DNA from: Primula veris
Lineage: Eukaryota; Streptophyta; Magnoliopsida; Ericales; Primulaceae
Length of the DNA: 64,000 bases
Assembly (NCBI GenBank): GCA_963682055.1
Contig: OY821748.1
Span: 28,794,661 to 28,858,660 of the forward strand
Direction of reading: 5' to 3'
Part shown: positions 54,401 through 63,900 of the stretch, piece by piece
Layout of the letters: the number at the start of each line of letters is the position of its first letter
Position numbering within the stretch: the first letter of the stretch is position 1
Notes under the pieces: generated by a model
What the model saw: the letters and a program-made list of their open reading frames with translations, nothing else
Databases searched by the model: none
What the model was told of the DNA's origin: nothing
Made by a program: the position numbers and the translations under genes

Positions 54401-57350
54401 GAGATTTTCGACATCGATCTTGAACATGCTCACTTGCTTTCTCGTTCATTCATCTGCTCAATGTCAGAGTCTTATTAAGGGTTTTGGCTGTGATGGCCTT
54501 TAATCCCATTTAATGAGACTTTCGACATTTGAACTTGCTCACTTCATTTCTCATCCCTTTGAACAATATAGAAATCTTATTACGGATTTGGGCTGTGATG
54601 GCCTTTAATCCTACTTAATGAGATTTTCGACATCGATCTTGCACATGCTCATTTGCTTTCTCGTTCATTCAACTGCTCAATGTCAGAGTCTTATTAACGG
54701 TTCGGGCTGTGATGGCCTTTAATCCTATTTAATGAGACTTTCGGCATTTGAACTTGCTCACTTCATTTCTCATCCCTTTGAACAATGTAGGAATCTTATT
54801 AAGTATTTGGGCTGTGATGGCCTTTAATACGACTTAATGAGATTTTCGACATCGATCTTGAACATGCTCACTTGCGTTCTCGTTCATTCAACTGCTCAAT
54901 GTCAGAGTCTTATCAAGGTTTTGGATTGTGATGGCCTTTAATCCCATCTAATGAGGTTTTCGGCATTTGAACTTGCTCACTTCATTTCTCATCCCTTCGA
55001 ACAATGTAGGAATCTTATTAAGGATTTGGGTTGTGATGGCCTTTAATTCTACTTATTGAGATTTTTGACATCGATATTGAACATGCTCACTTGCTTTCTC
55101 GTTCATTCAACTGCTCAATGTCAGAGTCTTATCAAGGGTTTGGGCTGTGATGGCCTTTAATCCCATTTAATGATATTTTCGGCATCGATGTTGAACTTGT
55201 GCACTTCTTTCTCATCCTTTTGTACAATGTAGGAATCTTATTAAGTATTTGGGCTGTGATAGCCTTTAATCATACTTTATGAGATTTTCAACATCAATCT
55301 TGAACATGCTCATTTGCTTTTTCATTCATTCAACTGCTCAAAGTTAGAGTCTTAACAAGGGTTTGGGCTGTGATGGCCTTTAATCCCATTTAATGAGACT
55401 TTCGGCATTTGAACTTGCTCACTTTATTTCTCATCTCTTTGAACAATTTAGGAATCTTATTACGGATTTGGGCTGTTATGGCCTTTAATCCTACTTAATG
55501 AGATTTTCGACATCGATCTTGAACATGCTCACTTGCTTTCTCGTTTATTTAACTGCTCAATGTCAGAGTCTTATTAACGGTTTGGGCTGTGATGGCCTTT
55601 AATCCGATTTAATGAGACTTTCGGCATTTGAACTTGCTCAATTCATTTCTCATCCCTTTGAACAATGTAGGAAACTTATTAAGTATTTGGGCTGTGATGT
55701 CTTTTAATCCTACTTAATGAGATTTTGGACATCGATCTTGAACATGGTCACTTGCTTTCTCGTTCATTCATCTGCTCAATGTCAGAGTCTTATTAAGGGT
55801 TTGGGCTGTGATGGCCTTTAATCCTATTTAATGAGACTTTCAGCATTTGAACTTGTCACTTCATTTCTCATCCCTTTGAACAATGTAGGAATCTTATTAA
55901 GTATTTGGGCTGCGATGTCTTTTAATCCTACTTATTGAGATTTTCGACATCGATCTTGAACATGCTCACTTGCTTTCTCGTTCATTCAACTGCTCAATGT
56001 CAATGTCTTATCAAGGGTTTAGGCTGTGATGGACTTTAATCCTATTTAATGAGACTTTCGGCATTTTAACTTGTTCACATCATTTCTCATCCTTTTGAAG
56101 AATGTAGAAATCTTATAAAGGATTTGGGCTGTGATGGTCTTTAATCCTACTTAATGAGATTGTCGACATCGATCTTGAACATGCTCACTTACTTTCTCGT
56201 TCATTCAACTGCACAATGTTAGTCTTATTAAGGATTTGGGCTGTGATGGGATTTAATCCTATTTAATGAGGTTTTCGGCATCGATATTGAAGTTGTTCAC
56301 TTCTTTCTCATCCTTTTGAACAATGTCGGAATTTTATTAAGTATTTGAGCTATAATTGCCTTTAATCCTACTTAATGAGATTTTCGACATCGATCTTGAA
56401 CATGCTCACTTGCTTTCTCGTTCATTCAACTACTCAATGTTAGAGTCTTATCAAGGGTTTTGGCTGTGATGGCCTTTAATCCCATTTAATGAGGTTTTCG
56501 GCATCGATATTGAACTTGTTCACTTCGTTCTCATCCTTTTGAACAATAAAGGAATCTTATTAAGGACTGTGATGGCATTCAATCCTACTTAATGAGATTT
56601 TCGACATCGATCTTGAACATGCTGACTTCCTTTCTCGTTCATTCAACTGCTCAATGTCAGAGTCTTATCAAGGGTTTGGGTTGTGATGGCATTTAATCCC
56701 ATTTAATGAGGTTTTCGGCATTTGAACTTGCTCACTTCATTTCTCATCCCTTTGAACAATGTAGGAATCTTATTAAGGGTTTGGGCTGTGATGGCCTTTA
56801 ATCCTATTTAATGAGACTTTCGGCATTTGAACTTGCTCACTTCGTTTCTCATCCCTTTGAACAATATAGAAATCTTATTACGGATTTGGGCTGGGATGGC
56901 CTTTAATCCTACTTAATGAGATTTTCGACATCGATCTTGAACATGCTCACTTGCTTTCTCGTTCATTCAACTGCTCAATGTCAGAGTCTTATTAACGGTT
57001 TGGGCTTTGATGGCCTTTAATCCTATTTAATGAGACTTTCGGCATTTGAACTTGCTCACTTCATTTCTCATCCCTTTGAACAATGTAGGAATCTTATTAA
57101 GTATTTGGGCTGTGATGTCTTTTAATCCTACTTAATGAGATTTTCGACATCGATCTTGAACATGCTCACTTGCTTTCTCGTTCATTCAACTGCTCAATGT
57201 CAGAGTCTTGTTAAGGGTTTGGGCTGTGATGGCCTTTAATCCTACTTAATGAGACTTTCGGCATTTGAACTTGCTCACTTCATTTGTCATCCCTTTGAAC
57301 AATGTAGGAATCTTATTAAGTATTTGGACTGTGATGGCCTTTAATCCTAC
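51426..57350. repeat. Right flank of the core, up to the retroelement
   Basis: About 52.1-55.5 kb matches 46.8-50.15 kb at offset 5,377 (for example the CTTGATTTCTCG monomer at 48391/53768 and the GACTTAATGAG unit at 49454/54831). The stretches 51.4-52.6 kb and 55.5-55.9 kb carry the flank variants GGAAACTTATTAAG and TTAAGGACTGTG that are absent from the core. From about 55.9 kb the monomers become more individual (TTGAAGAATGTAG, GATTGTCGACATC, GAACAATAAAGG). The last B monomer stops at CCTAC, directly against the LTR. Confidence 0.8.
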
Positions 57351-57430
57351 TGATGTGCCAGGGATGCTAAGATGTCGGTAAGTCACTGAATTTTAGGAGA
57401 ACTCAAGAGAGAAACCAACTCTTCGTGTTT

Positions 57431-57512
57431 GATAAGCCGAAGGCGCCACAAACAAGATGGGTTGGGGTTCTAATGAAACAAGCTTGATAAGTCCAAGGGC
57501 GCCACAAACAAG
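57431..57512 (-). repeat. Imperfect direct repeat inside the LTR
   Basis: GATAAGCCGAAGGCGCCACA and onward at 57431-57456 is repeated as GATAAGTCCAAGGGCGCCAC and onward at 57486-57512, about 26 bp each. The right LTR remnant holds the same pair at 60738-60763 and 60793-60819. The repeat contains a GGCGCC palindrome. In the remnant the second copy has become GGCCCC, one of the five LTR differences. Confidence 0.8.
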
Positions 57513-57650
57513 TTCCGTTAGGATGATTCACCACACTCTGGAGAGAGAAGAAGGGGAGTGATAAGAATCGGGGTTTAACTCGCCACTAACAATCTGAATT
57601 CCACAAATTGCAAGATAAGAGAAAAGGATAAACAAGCAAAAAGCTTAATT

Positions 57651-57659
57651 CTTTATATC
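57651..57659 (-). promoter_or_regulatory. TATA-like box in the 3' LTR
   Basis: The minus strand reads GATATAAAG, the best TATA-box candidate in the LTR, about 390 bp into it in minus-strand order. This would place transcription start, and so the U3/R boundary, shortly after it (towards lower coordinates). Assignment is by motif only. Confidence 0.5.
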
Positions 57660-57662
57660 ATT

Positions 57663-57803
57663 CAAGTGTGTCTATAACTTGATACATATGGCTTCATATA
57701 GAGCCAAAAAACGTCATACTTAAGATAGGATAAGATCAACAACTTAGATTACATGAATCTAGTTAGATACATGCATACCCTTTACACTTATCTATATTAT
57801 TAA
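57663..57803 (-). other. U3 part of the 3' LTR downstream of the pol stop
   Basis: Non-coding LTR sequence between the pol stop (57806-57804) and the region shared with the 5' remnant. It is AT-rich, with several TATGTATC/GATACATA-like tracts, and has no counterpart at the right end because that LTR is truncated. No further gene is visible here. Confidence 0.75.
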
Positions 57804-58730
57804 TTAATGACTTTGACCACTTAGAATCAATGAATGTGTAGATTCATGAATCGGATTATTGCGCTTCTCAAAATAGCCAAGATTTGACGTATTGGTAAAG
57901 CTGCTGTTCAAAGCTATTAAATGAACTATTTCCTTTGTCATTAGCAGCTCATTACCTACTTCGAGCTTCTTAGATTTTGAACGAGTTACCGGACCCATAT
58001 GAGGAATATTTAGCTTAGCATCTGAATCTAACACAACATGATGCACATCATCTCCTCCGGGTTGATTAGGATTTGCCCTCAAATCCATATTTTCATTGTC
58101 TTCAATGTATGGAGTCAAATCCCGAACATTGAAAGTGTTTGATCCTTGGTATCCTTCAGGTAGTTCAATCTTATATGCGTTATCGTTGACTTTAGTCAAT
58201 ACCCGAAACGGACCATCGGCCCTTGGCATAAGCTTTGATTTCCGCAGGTTTGGAAACCGCTCTTTCTTCAAAGTCCCAAAAAGCTTTTCTCGACGTAGAA
58301 CGTCGAGGACCAGTCGTAGATGCTCCAAATGTTCGGCAAAGGACTTGCTATAGATAAGTATGTCGTCGAAATAAACAACAACAAACTGCCCAATAAACTT
58401 TCGTAAGGCATGATTCATCAAACGCATAAAGGTGCTCGGTGCATTTGACAAACCAAATGGCATAACCAGCCATTCAAACAACCCTTGCTTCGTTTTGAAA
58501 GCGGTCTTCCACTCGTCACTTTCTTTCATACGGATTTGATGGTATCCACTTTTAAGATCAACTTTTGAAAAATATATTGAACCATGCAATTCGTCGAGCA
58601 TATCATCAAGGCGTGGTATTGGATAGCGATACTTTACAGTAATTTTGTTGATAGCCCGACTATCAACACACATACGCATGCTACCATCCTTCTTCGGTAC
58701 GAGTAATGCCGAAACCGAACAAGGACTCAT
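57804..58730 (-). pseudogene. Reverse transcriptase fused by deletion to the integrase C-terminus
   Basis: A 308-residue open frame. Residues 1-155 are RT fingers and palm: catalytic Asp58 in the VDLKSGYHQ block, [11 protein letters not shown] at 91-101, and the catalytic YFDD at 120-123. At about residue 156 (near 58262) the sequence jumps from RT directly to an integrase tail (LMPRADGPF at 167-175, [10 protein letters not shown] at 182-191, [10 protein letters not shown] at 199-208). The RT thumb, RNase H, and the zinc-binding and DDE core of integrase are missing. This in-frame loss is of the order of 2 kb judging from usual pol layout. From about residue 227 the frame lies inside the 3' LTR and includes a basic [11 protein letters not shown] motif at 246-256, resembling the CRM C-terminal motif. 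The ATG at 58730 is internal to pol and not a natural start. Without RNase H and the integrase core it could not support transposition. Confidence 0.92.
58051..58058 (-). other. Polypurine tract next to the 3' LTR
   Basis: The minus strand reads GGAGGAGA directly before the TGATGTGC start of the 3' LTR. This is the expected place for plus-strand DNA priming. It is short (8 purines) and lies within the pol reading frame. Its position was inferred together with the LTR boundary. Confidence 0.7.
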
Positions 58731-59008
58731 CGATTCCCGAACATACCCACGCTCAGCACTTGGCGATGCAGTTCTTTGGCTTCCTCGGGATTACAACGAT
58801 AGGCTGGTCGGTTAGGTAAAACAGCACCGGGAATGAGATCGATTTGATGTTCGATTCCACGAATCGGTGGCAAACCAGGTGGTAATTCCTCGGGAAACAC
58901 ATCCTCGAATTCCTCCAAAAGTTTTACAACTTGCGGTGGGAGTGAGGACTTGTCGGTAAGCATAATTTCCCGCATGAGCAACACAAAAATCTGATCCTTG
59001 GTACTCAA
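58727..59008 (-). pseudogene. Protease-RT linker and start of reverse transcriptase, shifted frame
   Basis: About 93 residues with the stereotyped Ty3/gypsy sequence that precedes the RT fingers: an EEFEDVFPEELPPGLPPI segment, then HQIDLIPGA, then NRPAYR. The coding sense begins further upstream, near 59050, so the TTG at 59008 is not a true start. The frame is offset from both neighbours, whereas gag-protease and RT share a frame. Two indels, one near 59045-59050 and one near 58750-58770, therefore cancel each other. The last 13 residues before the stop at 58727 are out-of-frame readthrough. Confidence 0.88.
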
Positions 59009-59030
59009 GACTCGCTCGACTTCTCTGCGA

Positions 59031-59996
59031 CTAACAACCAGATTTTCCTAAAATATCATTTCGAATTTGCACCGGTGTGAGTGGCGCAAGAGTATGCTTC
59101 CTCCCATCTTTTTCAAATGAATAAGTATTCTTGAATCCGTCATGAACCACCCTCCGGTCATACTGCCATGGTCGGCCTAAGAGTAAATGACTAGCACTCA
59201 TAGGTACAACGTCACAAAGAACTTCGTCGGTGTATCGGCCAATAGTGAAAGGAACCTTTACTTGCTCGGAGACCCGAATATCACCCACCTCGTTAAGCCA
59301 ATGCATTTTGTATGGGCTAGGATGCTTCATCATAGCCAATCCCAATTTCTCCACCAGCGTAGTGGATGCCACGTTTGTACAACTCCCTCCATCGATGATA
59401 ACTCCGCACACCTTTTCACTCACTTTGCATCGAGTGTGAAATATGTTATCTCGTTGTTCATCGGTAGTGACGGGCTGTACGTTAAGAACGCGCCGAACAA
59501 CGAGGACCTCTCCATCTTCAGCCACATCTAAAGAATCCTCATCGTACTTTTGAACCTCCTCCTCGACTTCTTCTTCGCTCTCAATTTCAGATTCTCGGAT
59601 AATCATAACTTTCCGATTTGGACATTCCGAAGCGATATGACCATGTCCTTGACAACGAAAGCATTTCAAGTCCCGATGCCTCGGGTTAGGTCTTGAAACC
59701 TCATCTTTTTTTGGTGCAGCCATGGGTGCTTTTCCCATGTCAACCCGTCCGACACGGTTGGTGGTCGGGACAGTCTTCCCTTCAGTCATAGCGTCGTTTG
59801 TGTATTTCCCACCACTTGGCCGAGAGGAGTATGGCCGGGTGGTGACCTTTCGTTTTCTTTGACGCTCCACTTTCAACGCCAATTTAATCACGTCCTCCAA
59901 GAAAACAAATGGTTGCAACTCCACTGTATCCGCTATATCATCATTGAGACCCTGTAAGAACCGAGCGATGGTTTGCTCTTGCGGCTCTTGAAGGTT
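59031..59996 (-). pseudogene. gag C-terminus, zinc knuckle and aspartic protease
   Basis: Open in the same frame as the upstream gag piece, from just after the internal TGA to TAG 59033-59031. Numbering from the GTG codon at 59924: a CCHC zinc knuckle lies at Cys88, Cys91, His96 and Cys101, a nucleic-acid-binding element of the nucleocapsid. An acidic linker follows at 111-140. The aspartic protease has its catalytic Asp-Gly-Gly at 178-180 and the flap-end HLLLGRPW at 246-253. The protease would cleave the Gag-Pol polyprotein inside the particle. The frame is lost at its end by a frameshift near 59045-59050, after which the protease-RT linker continues in another frame. GTG 59924 is not a real start; it only marks the first start-like codon after the stop. 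Confidence 0.9.
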
Positions 59997-60638
59997 TCAC
60001 CTCATCTTCGCAGTTTCGAAATTCTTAACATACTCTTCTACGCTCATAGCTCCTTGCCGAAGAGATTGTAACTGTAGGTACAACTCTTGGCGGTAGTACT
60101 CCGGTACGAAACGACGTTGCATAAGCCGTTTCATGATCCTCCAACCTCGGACTTCCTCCTCTCCATCCCGACGCCTCTGCCCTTTCAAATTCTCCCACCA
60201 CAAATGAGCATATTCAGTGAACTCAAGTGCGGCCAAGCGAACTTTCCTCTCCTCGGGTACATCGTAGAATTCAAAGAGTTTTTCAACACGCTGCTCCCAT
60301 TCGAGGTAATCTTCGGGCGAGCTATTACCCTTGAATGGAGGCATTTTTATGTTCATGTTACGACTTGTATTGTCATGACACCTTTGTTGACGTCTCGGTG
60401 CCCCTTCATATTCTTCTTCGGAATTTTCACTAAAGTCACCGGTATGACCTTGGTGACTACGATCATCTTGCTCATATGGTGGTGGTTGTGGTTGTTGGTT
60501 TTGGAGACGCATCTCCACCATCTCCGCTTGCATGGCCTCGATTTGGCGCTCAAGCCGATAGATTTTGGCTTGGTCGAGCGTCATGCCTCTTGGAATTCGA
60601 GCTTCATTTTCGTCGGACTGGTGTGACTTGGTCGACAT
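59997..60638 (-). pseudogene. gag, N-terminal part (capsid), ends at an in-frame stop
   Basis: A 213-residue frame starting at ATG 60638, four bases after the primer-binding site, which supports this start. Residues 20-48 are rich in charged and hydrophobic heptads (LDQAKIYRLERQIEAMQAEM) and may form a coiled coil. Residues 49-95 are a proline-, glutamine- and acid-rich linker. Residues 96-213 match the plant retrotransposon gag domain, with MPPFKG, a LWWENLKG segment and a YYRQELYLQLQSLRQG segment. Gag builds the cytoplasmic virus-like particle that holds the element RNA. The frame ends at TGA 59999-59997, but the same frame stays open for the next 321 codons with clear gag, zinc-knuckle and protease sequence. 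The stop is therefore a nonsense mutation inside gag-pol. No frameshift occurs at this point. Confidence 0.9.
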
Positions 60639-60642
60639 CCTT

Positions 60643-60654
60643 GCTCTGATACCA
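60643..60654 (-). other. Primer-binding site for initiator tRNA-Met
   Basis: The minus strand reads TGGTATCAGAGC, the standard plant retrotransposon primer-binding site complementary to the 3' end of initiator tRNA-Met. It lies 3 nt inside the inner LTR end (60658) and only 4 nt before the gag ATG (60638-60636), so the 5' untranslated leader after the LTR is almost absent. Confidence 0.93.
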
Positions 60655-60657
60655 ATA

Positions 60658-60969
60658 TGATGTGCCCGGGATGCTAAGATGTCGGTAAGTCACTGAATTT
60701 TAGGAGAACTCAAGAGAGAAACCAACTCTTCGTGTTTGATAAGCCGAAGGCGCCACAAACAAGATGGGTTGGGGTTCTAATGAAACAAGCTTGATAAGCC
60801 CAAGGGCCCCACAAACAAGTTCCGTTAGGATGATTCACCACACTCCGGAGAGAGAAGAAGGGGAGTGATAAGAATCGGGGTTTAACTCGCCACTAACAAT
60901 CTGAATTCCACAAATTGCAAGATAAGAGAAAAGGATAAACAAGAAAAAAGCTTAATTCTTTATATCATT
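60658..60969 (-). repeat. 5' LTR remnant, 312 of 700 bp
   Basis: Matches 57351-57662 base for base except at five sites (near 60667, 60799, 60808, 60845 and 60942). It is complete at its inner end, next to the primer-binding site, but stops just after the TATA-like box. The missing 388 bp correspond to 57663-58050, that is nearly all of U3. The junction with satellite shares TCATT with both parents. Five differences in 312 bp give about 1.6% divergence. At a commonly used plant rate of 1.3e-8 per site per year this is roughly 0.6 million years, an order-of-magnitude figure only. Confidence 0.92.
60958..60966 (-). promoter_or_regulatory. TATA-like box kept at the truncated 5' LTR edge
   Basis: The same GATATAAAG motif as in the 3' LTR, here only 3 nt from the breakpoint with satellite. 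All U3 sequence upstream has been replaced by satellite DNA. Any transcription into the element from this end would need signals in the satellite. Confidence 0.5.
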
Positions 60970-60975
60970 TCTCAT
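60960..60975. other. Truncation junction between 5' LTR and satellite
   Basis: LTR sequence ending TATATCATT passes directly into satellite sequence continuing TCATTTCTCATCC. The five bases TCATT at 60965-60969 belong to both parents. This is the footprint of microhomology-mediated joining or illegitimate recombination. It removed 388 bp of LTR, the target-site duplication and an unknown length of satellite. Confidence 0.88.
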
Positions 60976-63900
60976 CCCTTTGTACAATGTAGGAATCTTA
61001 TTAAGTATTTGGGCTGTGATAGCCTTTCATCCTACTTAATGAGATTTTCGACATCGATCTTGAACATGCTCACTTGCTTTCTCGTTCATTCAACTGCTCA
61101 ATGTCAGAGTCTTATCAAGGGTTTGGGATGTAATGGCCTTTAATCCCATTTAATAATATTTTCGGCATCGATGTTGAACTTGTGCACTTCTTTCTCATCC
61201 TTTTGTACAATGTAGGAATCTTATTAAGTATTTGGGCTGTGATTGCCTTTAATCCTACTTAATGAGATTTTCAACATCAATCTTGAACATGCTCACTTGT
61301 TTTTTCGTTCATTCAACTGCTCAAAGTCAGAGTCTTATCAAGGGTTTGGGCTATGATGGCCTTTAATCCCATTTAATGAGACTTTCGGCATTTGAACTTG
61401 CTCACTTCATTTCTCATCTCTTTGAACAATATAGGAATCTTATTACGGATTTGGGCTGTTATGGTCTTTAATCCTACTTAATGAGATTTTTGACATCGAT
61501 CTTGAACATGCTCACTTACTTTCTCGTTCATTCATCTGCTCAATGTCAAAGTCTTATTAAGGGTTTGGGATGTGATGGCCTTTAATCCCATTTAATGAGA
61601 CTTTCGGCATTTGAACTTGCTCACTTCATTTCTCATCCCTTTGAACAATATAGAAATCTTATTACGGATTTGGGCTATGATGGCATTTAATCCTACTTAA
61701 TGAGATTTTCGACATCGATCTTGAACATGCTCACTTGCTTTCTCGTTCATTCAACTGCTCAATGTCAGAGTTTTATCAAGGGTTCGGGCTTTGATGGCCT
61801 TTAATCCCATTTAATGAGGTTTTCGGCATCGATATTGAACTTGTTCACTTATTTCTCATCCTTTTGAACAATGTAGGAATCTTATTAAGGACTGTGATGG
61901 CATTCAATCCTACTTAATGAGATTTTCGACATCGATCTTGAACATGCTCACTTGCTTTCTCGTTCATTCAACTGCTCAATGTCAGAGTCTTATCAGGGGT
62001 TTGGGTTGTGATGGACTTTAATCCCATTTAATGAGGTTTTCGGCATTTTAACTTGCTCACTTCATTTCTCATCCCTTTGAACAATGTAGGAATCTTATTA
62101 AGGTTTTGGGCTGTGATGGCCTTTAATCCTATTTAATGAGACTTTCGGCATTTGAACTTGCTCACTTCATTTCTCATCCCTTTGAACAATATAGAAATCT
62201 TATGAAGTATTTGGGCTGTGATGTCCTTTAATCCTACTTAATGAGATTTTCGACATCGATCTTGAACATGCGCACTTGCTTTCTCGTTCATTCAACTGCT
62301 CAATGTCAGAGTCTTATCAACGGTTTGGGCTGTGATGGCCTTTAATCCCAATTAATGAGGTTTTCAGCATCGATATTGAATTTGTTCACTTCTTTCTCAT
62401 CCTTTTGAACAATGTAGTAATCTTATTAAGGATTTGGGCTGTGATGGTGTTTAATCATTACCTACTGAGATTTTCGACATAGATCTTGAACATGGTCACT
62501 TGCTTTCTCGTTCATTCATCTGCTCAATGTCAGAGTCTTATTAAGGGTTTGGGCTATGATGACCTTTAATCCTATTTAATGAGACTTTCAACATTTGAAC
62601 TTGTCACCTCATTTCTTATCCCTTTGAACAATGTAGGAATCTTATTAAGTATTTGGGCTGTGATGTCTTTTAATCATACTTAATGAGATTTTCGACATTG
62701 AACATGGTCACTTGCTTTCTCGTTCATTCAACTTCTCAATGTCAGAGTCTTATCAAGGGTTTGGGCTGTGATTACCTTTATTCCTATTTAATGAGACTTT
62801 CGGCATTTGAACTTGCTCACTTCATTTCTCATCCCTTTGAACAATGTAGGAATCTTATTAAGGATTTAGGCTGTGATTGCCTTTAATCCTACTTATTGAG
62901 ATTTTCGACATCGATCTTAAATATGCTCACTTGCTTTCTCGTTCATTCAACTGCTCAATGTCAGAGTCTTATTATGGGTTTGGGCTGTGATGGCCTTTAA
63001 TCTTATTTAATGAGGTTTTCGGCATCGATATTGAACTTGTTCACTTCTTTGTCATCCTTTTGAACAATGTAGTAATCTTATTTAGGATTTGGGTTCTGAT
63101 GGCCTTTAATCCTACCTAATGAGATTTTCGACATCGATATTGAACATGCTCACTTGCTTTCTCGTTCATTCAACTGTTCAATGTCAGTGTCTTATTAAGG
63201 ATTTGGGCTGTGATGGCCTTTAATCCTATTTAATGAGACTTTCGGCATTTGAACTTGCTCACTTCATTTCTCATCCCTTTGAACAATGTAGGAATCTTAT
63301 TAAATATTTGGGCTATGATTGTCTTTAATCCTACTTAATGAGATTTTCGATCTTGAACATGCTCACATGTTTTCTCATTCATTTAACTGCTCAATGTCAG
63401 AATCTAATCAAGGGTTTGGGCTGTGATGGCCTTTAATCCCATTTAATGAGGTTTTCGGCATCGATATTGAACTTGTTCACTTCTTTCTCATCCTTTTGAA
63501 CAGTGTAGGAATCTTATTAAGTATTTAGGCTATGATTGCCTTTAATCCTACTTAATTAGATTTTCGACATCGATCTTTAACATGCTCACTTGCTTTCTCG
63601 TTCATTCAACTGCTCAATGTCAGAGTCTTATTAAGGGTTTGAGCTGTGATGGCCTTTAATCCTATTTAATGAGACTTTCGGCATTTGAACTTGCTCACTT
63701 CATTTCTCATCCCTTTGAACAATGTAGGAATCTTATTAAATATTTGGGCTGTGATGGCCTTTAATCCTACTTAATGAGATTTTCGACATCGATCTTGAAC
63801 ATGCGCACTTGCTTTCTCGTTCATTCAACTGCTCAATGTCAGAGTCTTATCAACGGTTTGGGCTGTGATGGCCTTTAATCCCATTTAATGAGGTTTTCAG

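Larger units (their letters stand above)
1..57350. repeat. Satellite array, left arm (A/B alternating monomers)
   Basis: Every line of this stretch is made of two related monomers that alternate head-to-tail. Family A (114 bp) contains TTTTCGACATCGATCTTGAA and CAATGTCAGAGTCTTAT. Family B (105-110 bp) contains TTTCGGCAT and GAACAATGTAGGAATCTTA. Both end in a shared segment with GGGCTGTGATGGCCTTTAAT followed by a TTAATGAG box. No inversion was seen. The dimer is about 219 bp, and higher-order periods of 1,099 bp and several kilobases sit on top of it. There is no gene or RNA gene in this arm. A single-orientation array of tens of kilobases with higher-order repeats is typical of plant centromeric, pericentromeric or heterochromatic satellites. 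Which of these applies is an inference. Confidence 0.98.
57351..58050 (-). repeat. 3' LTR, complete, 700 bp
   Basis: The first 312 bp on the plus strand match the right LTR remnant with 5 differences. The other end was located by its terminal inverted repeat: on the plus strand the LTR begins TGATGTGC at 57351 and ends GCACATCA at 58050, a perfect 8-bp inverted pair with canonical TG...CA ends. A purine run on the minus strand abuts the 58050 end, as expected for the plus-strand primer. The pol reading frame continues through the first 247 bp of this LTR (minus-strand order) to a stop at 57804. The LTR holds a TATA-like box and an imperfect direct repeat. Confidence 0.88.
57351..60969 (-). 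mobile_element. Deleted Ty3/gypsy LTR retrotransposon, CRM-like
   Basis: A single non-satellite block between the two satellite arms. On the minus strand it reads: 5' LTR remnant (60969-60658), tRNA-Met primer-binding site, gag with zinc knuckle, aspartic protease, RT, a residual integrase C-terminus, purine tract and a 700-bp 3' LTR (58050-57351). The order protease-RT-integrase and the RT motifs place it in Ty3/gypsy. Three traits fit the plant CRM clade: the gag start lies 4 nt after the primer-binding site, the pol frame extends into the 3' LTR, and the protein has a basic C-terminal motif. It is non-functional: one in-frame stop, two frameshifts, a pol deletion and a truncated 5' LTR. 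The 5 bp before the left LTR are CCTAC; a matching right-hand target-site duplication cannot be seen because that end is lost. CRM assignment is an inference; Ty3/gypsy is firm. Confidence 0.95.

Noticed and set aside
1..57350. CRISPR-like array (regular repeats)
   Set aside because: There are no short constant repeats separated by unique spacers. The whole unit repeats, with no unique spacers, and the genome is a plant's.
1..57350. CENP-B box-like motif in the monomer
   Set aside because: TTCG occurs in the TTTTCGACATCGAT segment, but the CGGG half of the CENP-B box consensus is absent.
57341..57350. Target-site duplication of the element
   Set aside because: CCTAC precedes the left LTR, but the right outer LTR end is deleted, so no matching copy can be tested.
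58096..58353. Plus-strand ORF of 85 codons
   Set aside because: Antisense shadow of the RT-integrase frame, with low-complexity arginine and serine content and no domain.
59187..59531. Plus-strand ORFs of 114 and 69 codons
   Set aside because: Antisense shadows of the protease and gag C-terminal region, which has clear zinc-knuckle and protease motifs on the minus strand.
60353..60553. Minus-strand ORF of 66 codons
   Set aside because: Alternative frame within gag, in the low-complexity linker. The gag frame carries the family signal.
60087..60626. Plus-strand ORF of 179 codons with hydrophobic stretches
   Set aside because: Antisense shadow of gag. The hydrophobic runs come from reverse-complemented glutamine-rich and charged codons.
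57351..60969. Host gene captured within the element
   Set aside because: All coding sequence is accounted for by gag, protease, RT and integrase tail. No extra ORF is seen.
62683..62886. 67-codon plus-strand ORF
   Set aside because: Same cause as the 8015 ORF: adjacent monomers with a mutated TAA (TACCTTTATTCC).
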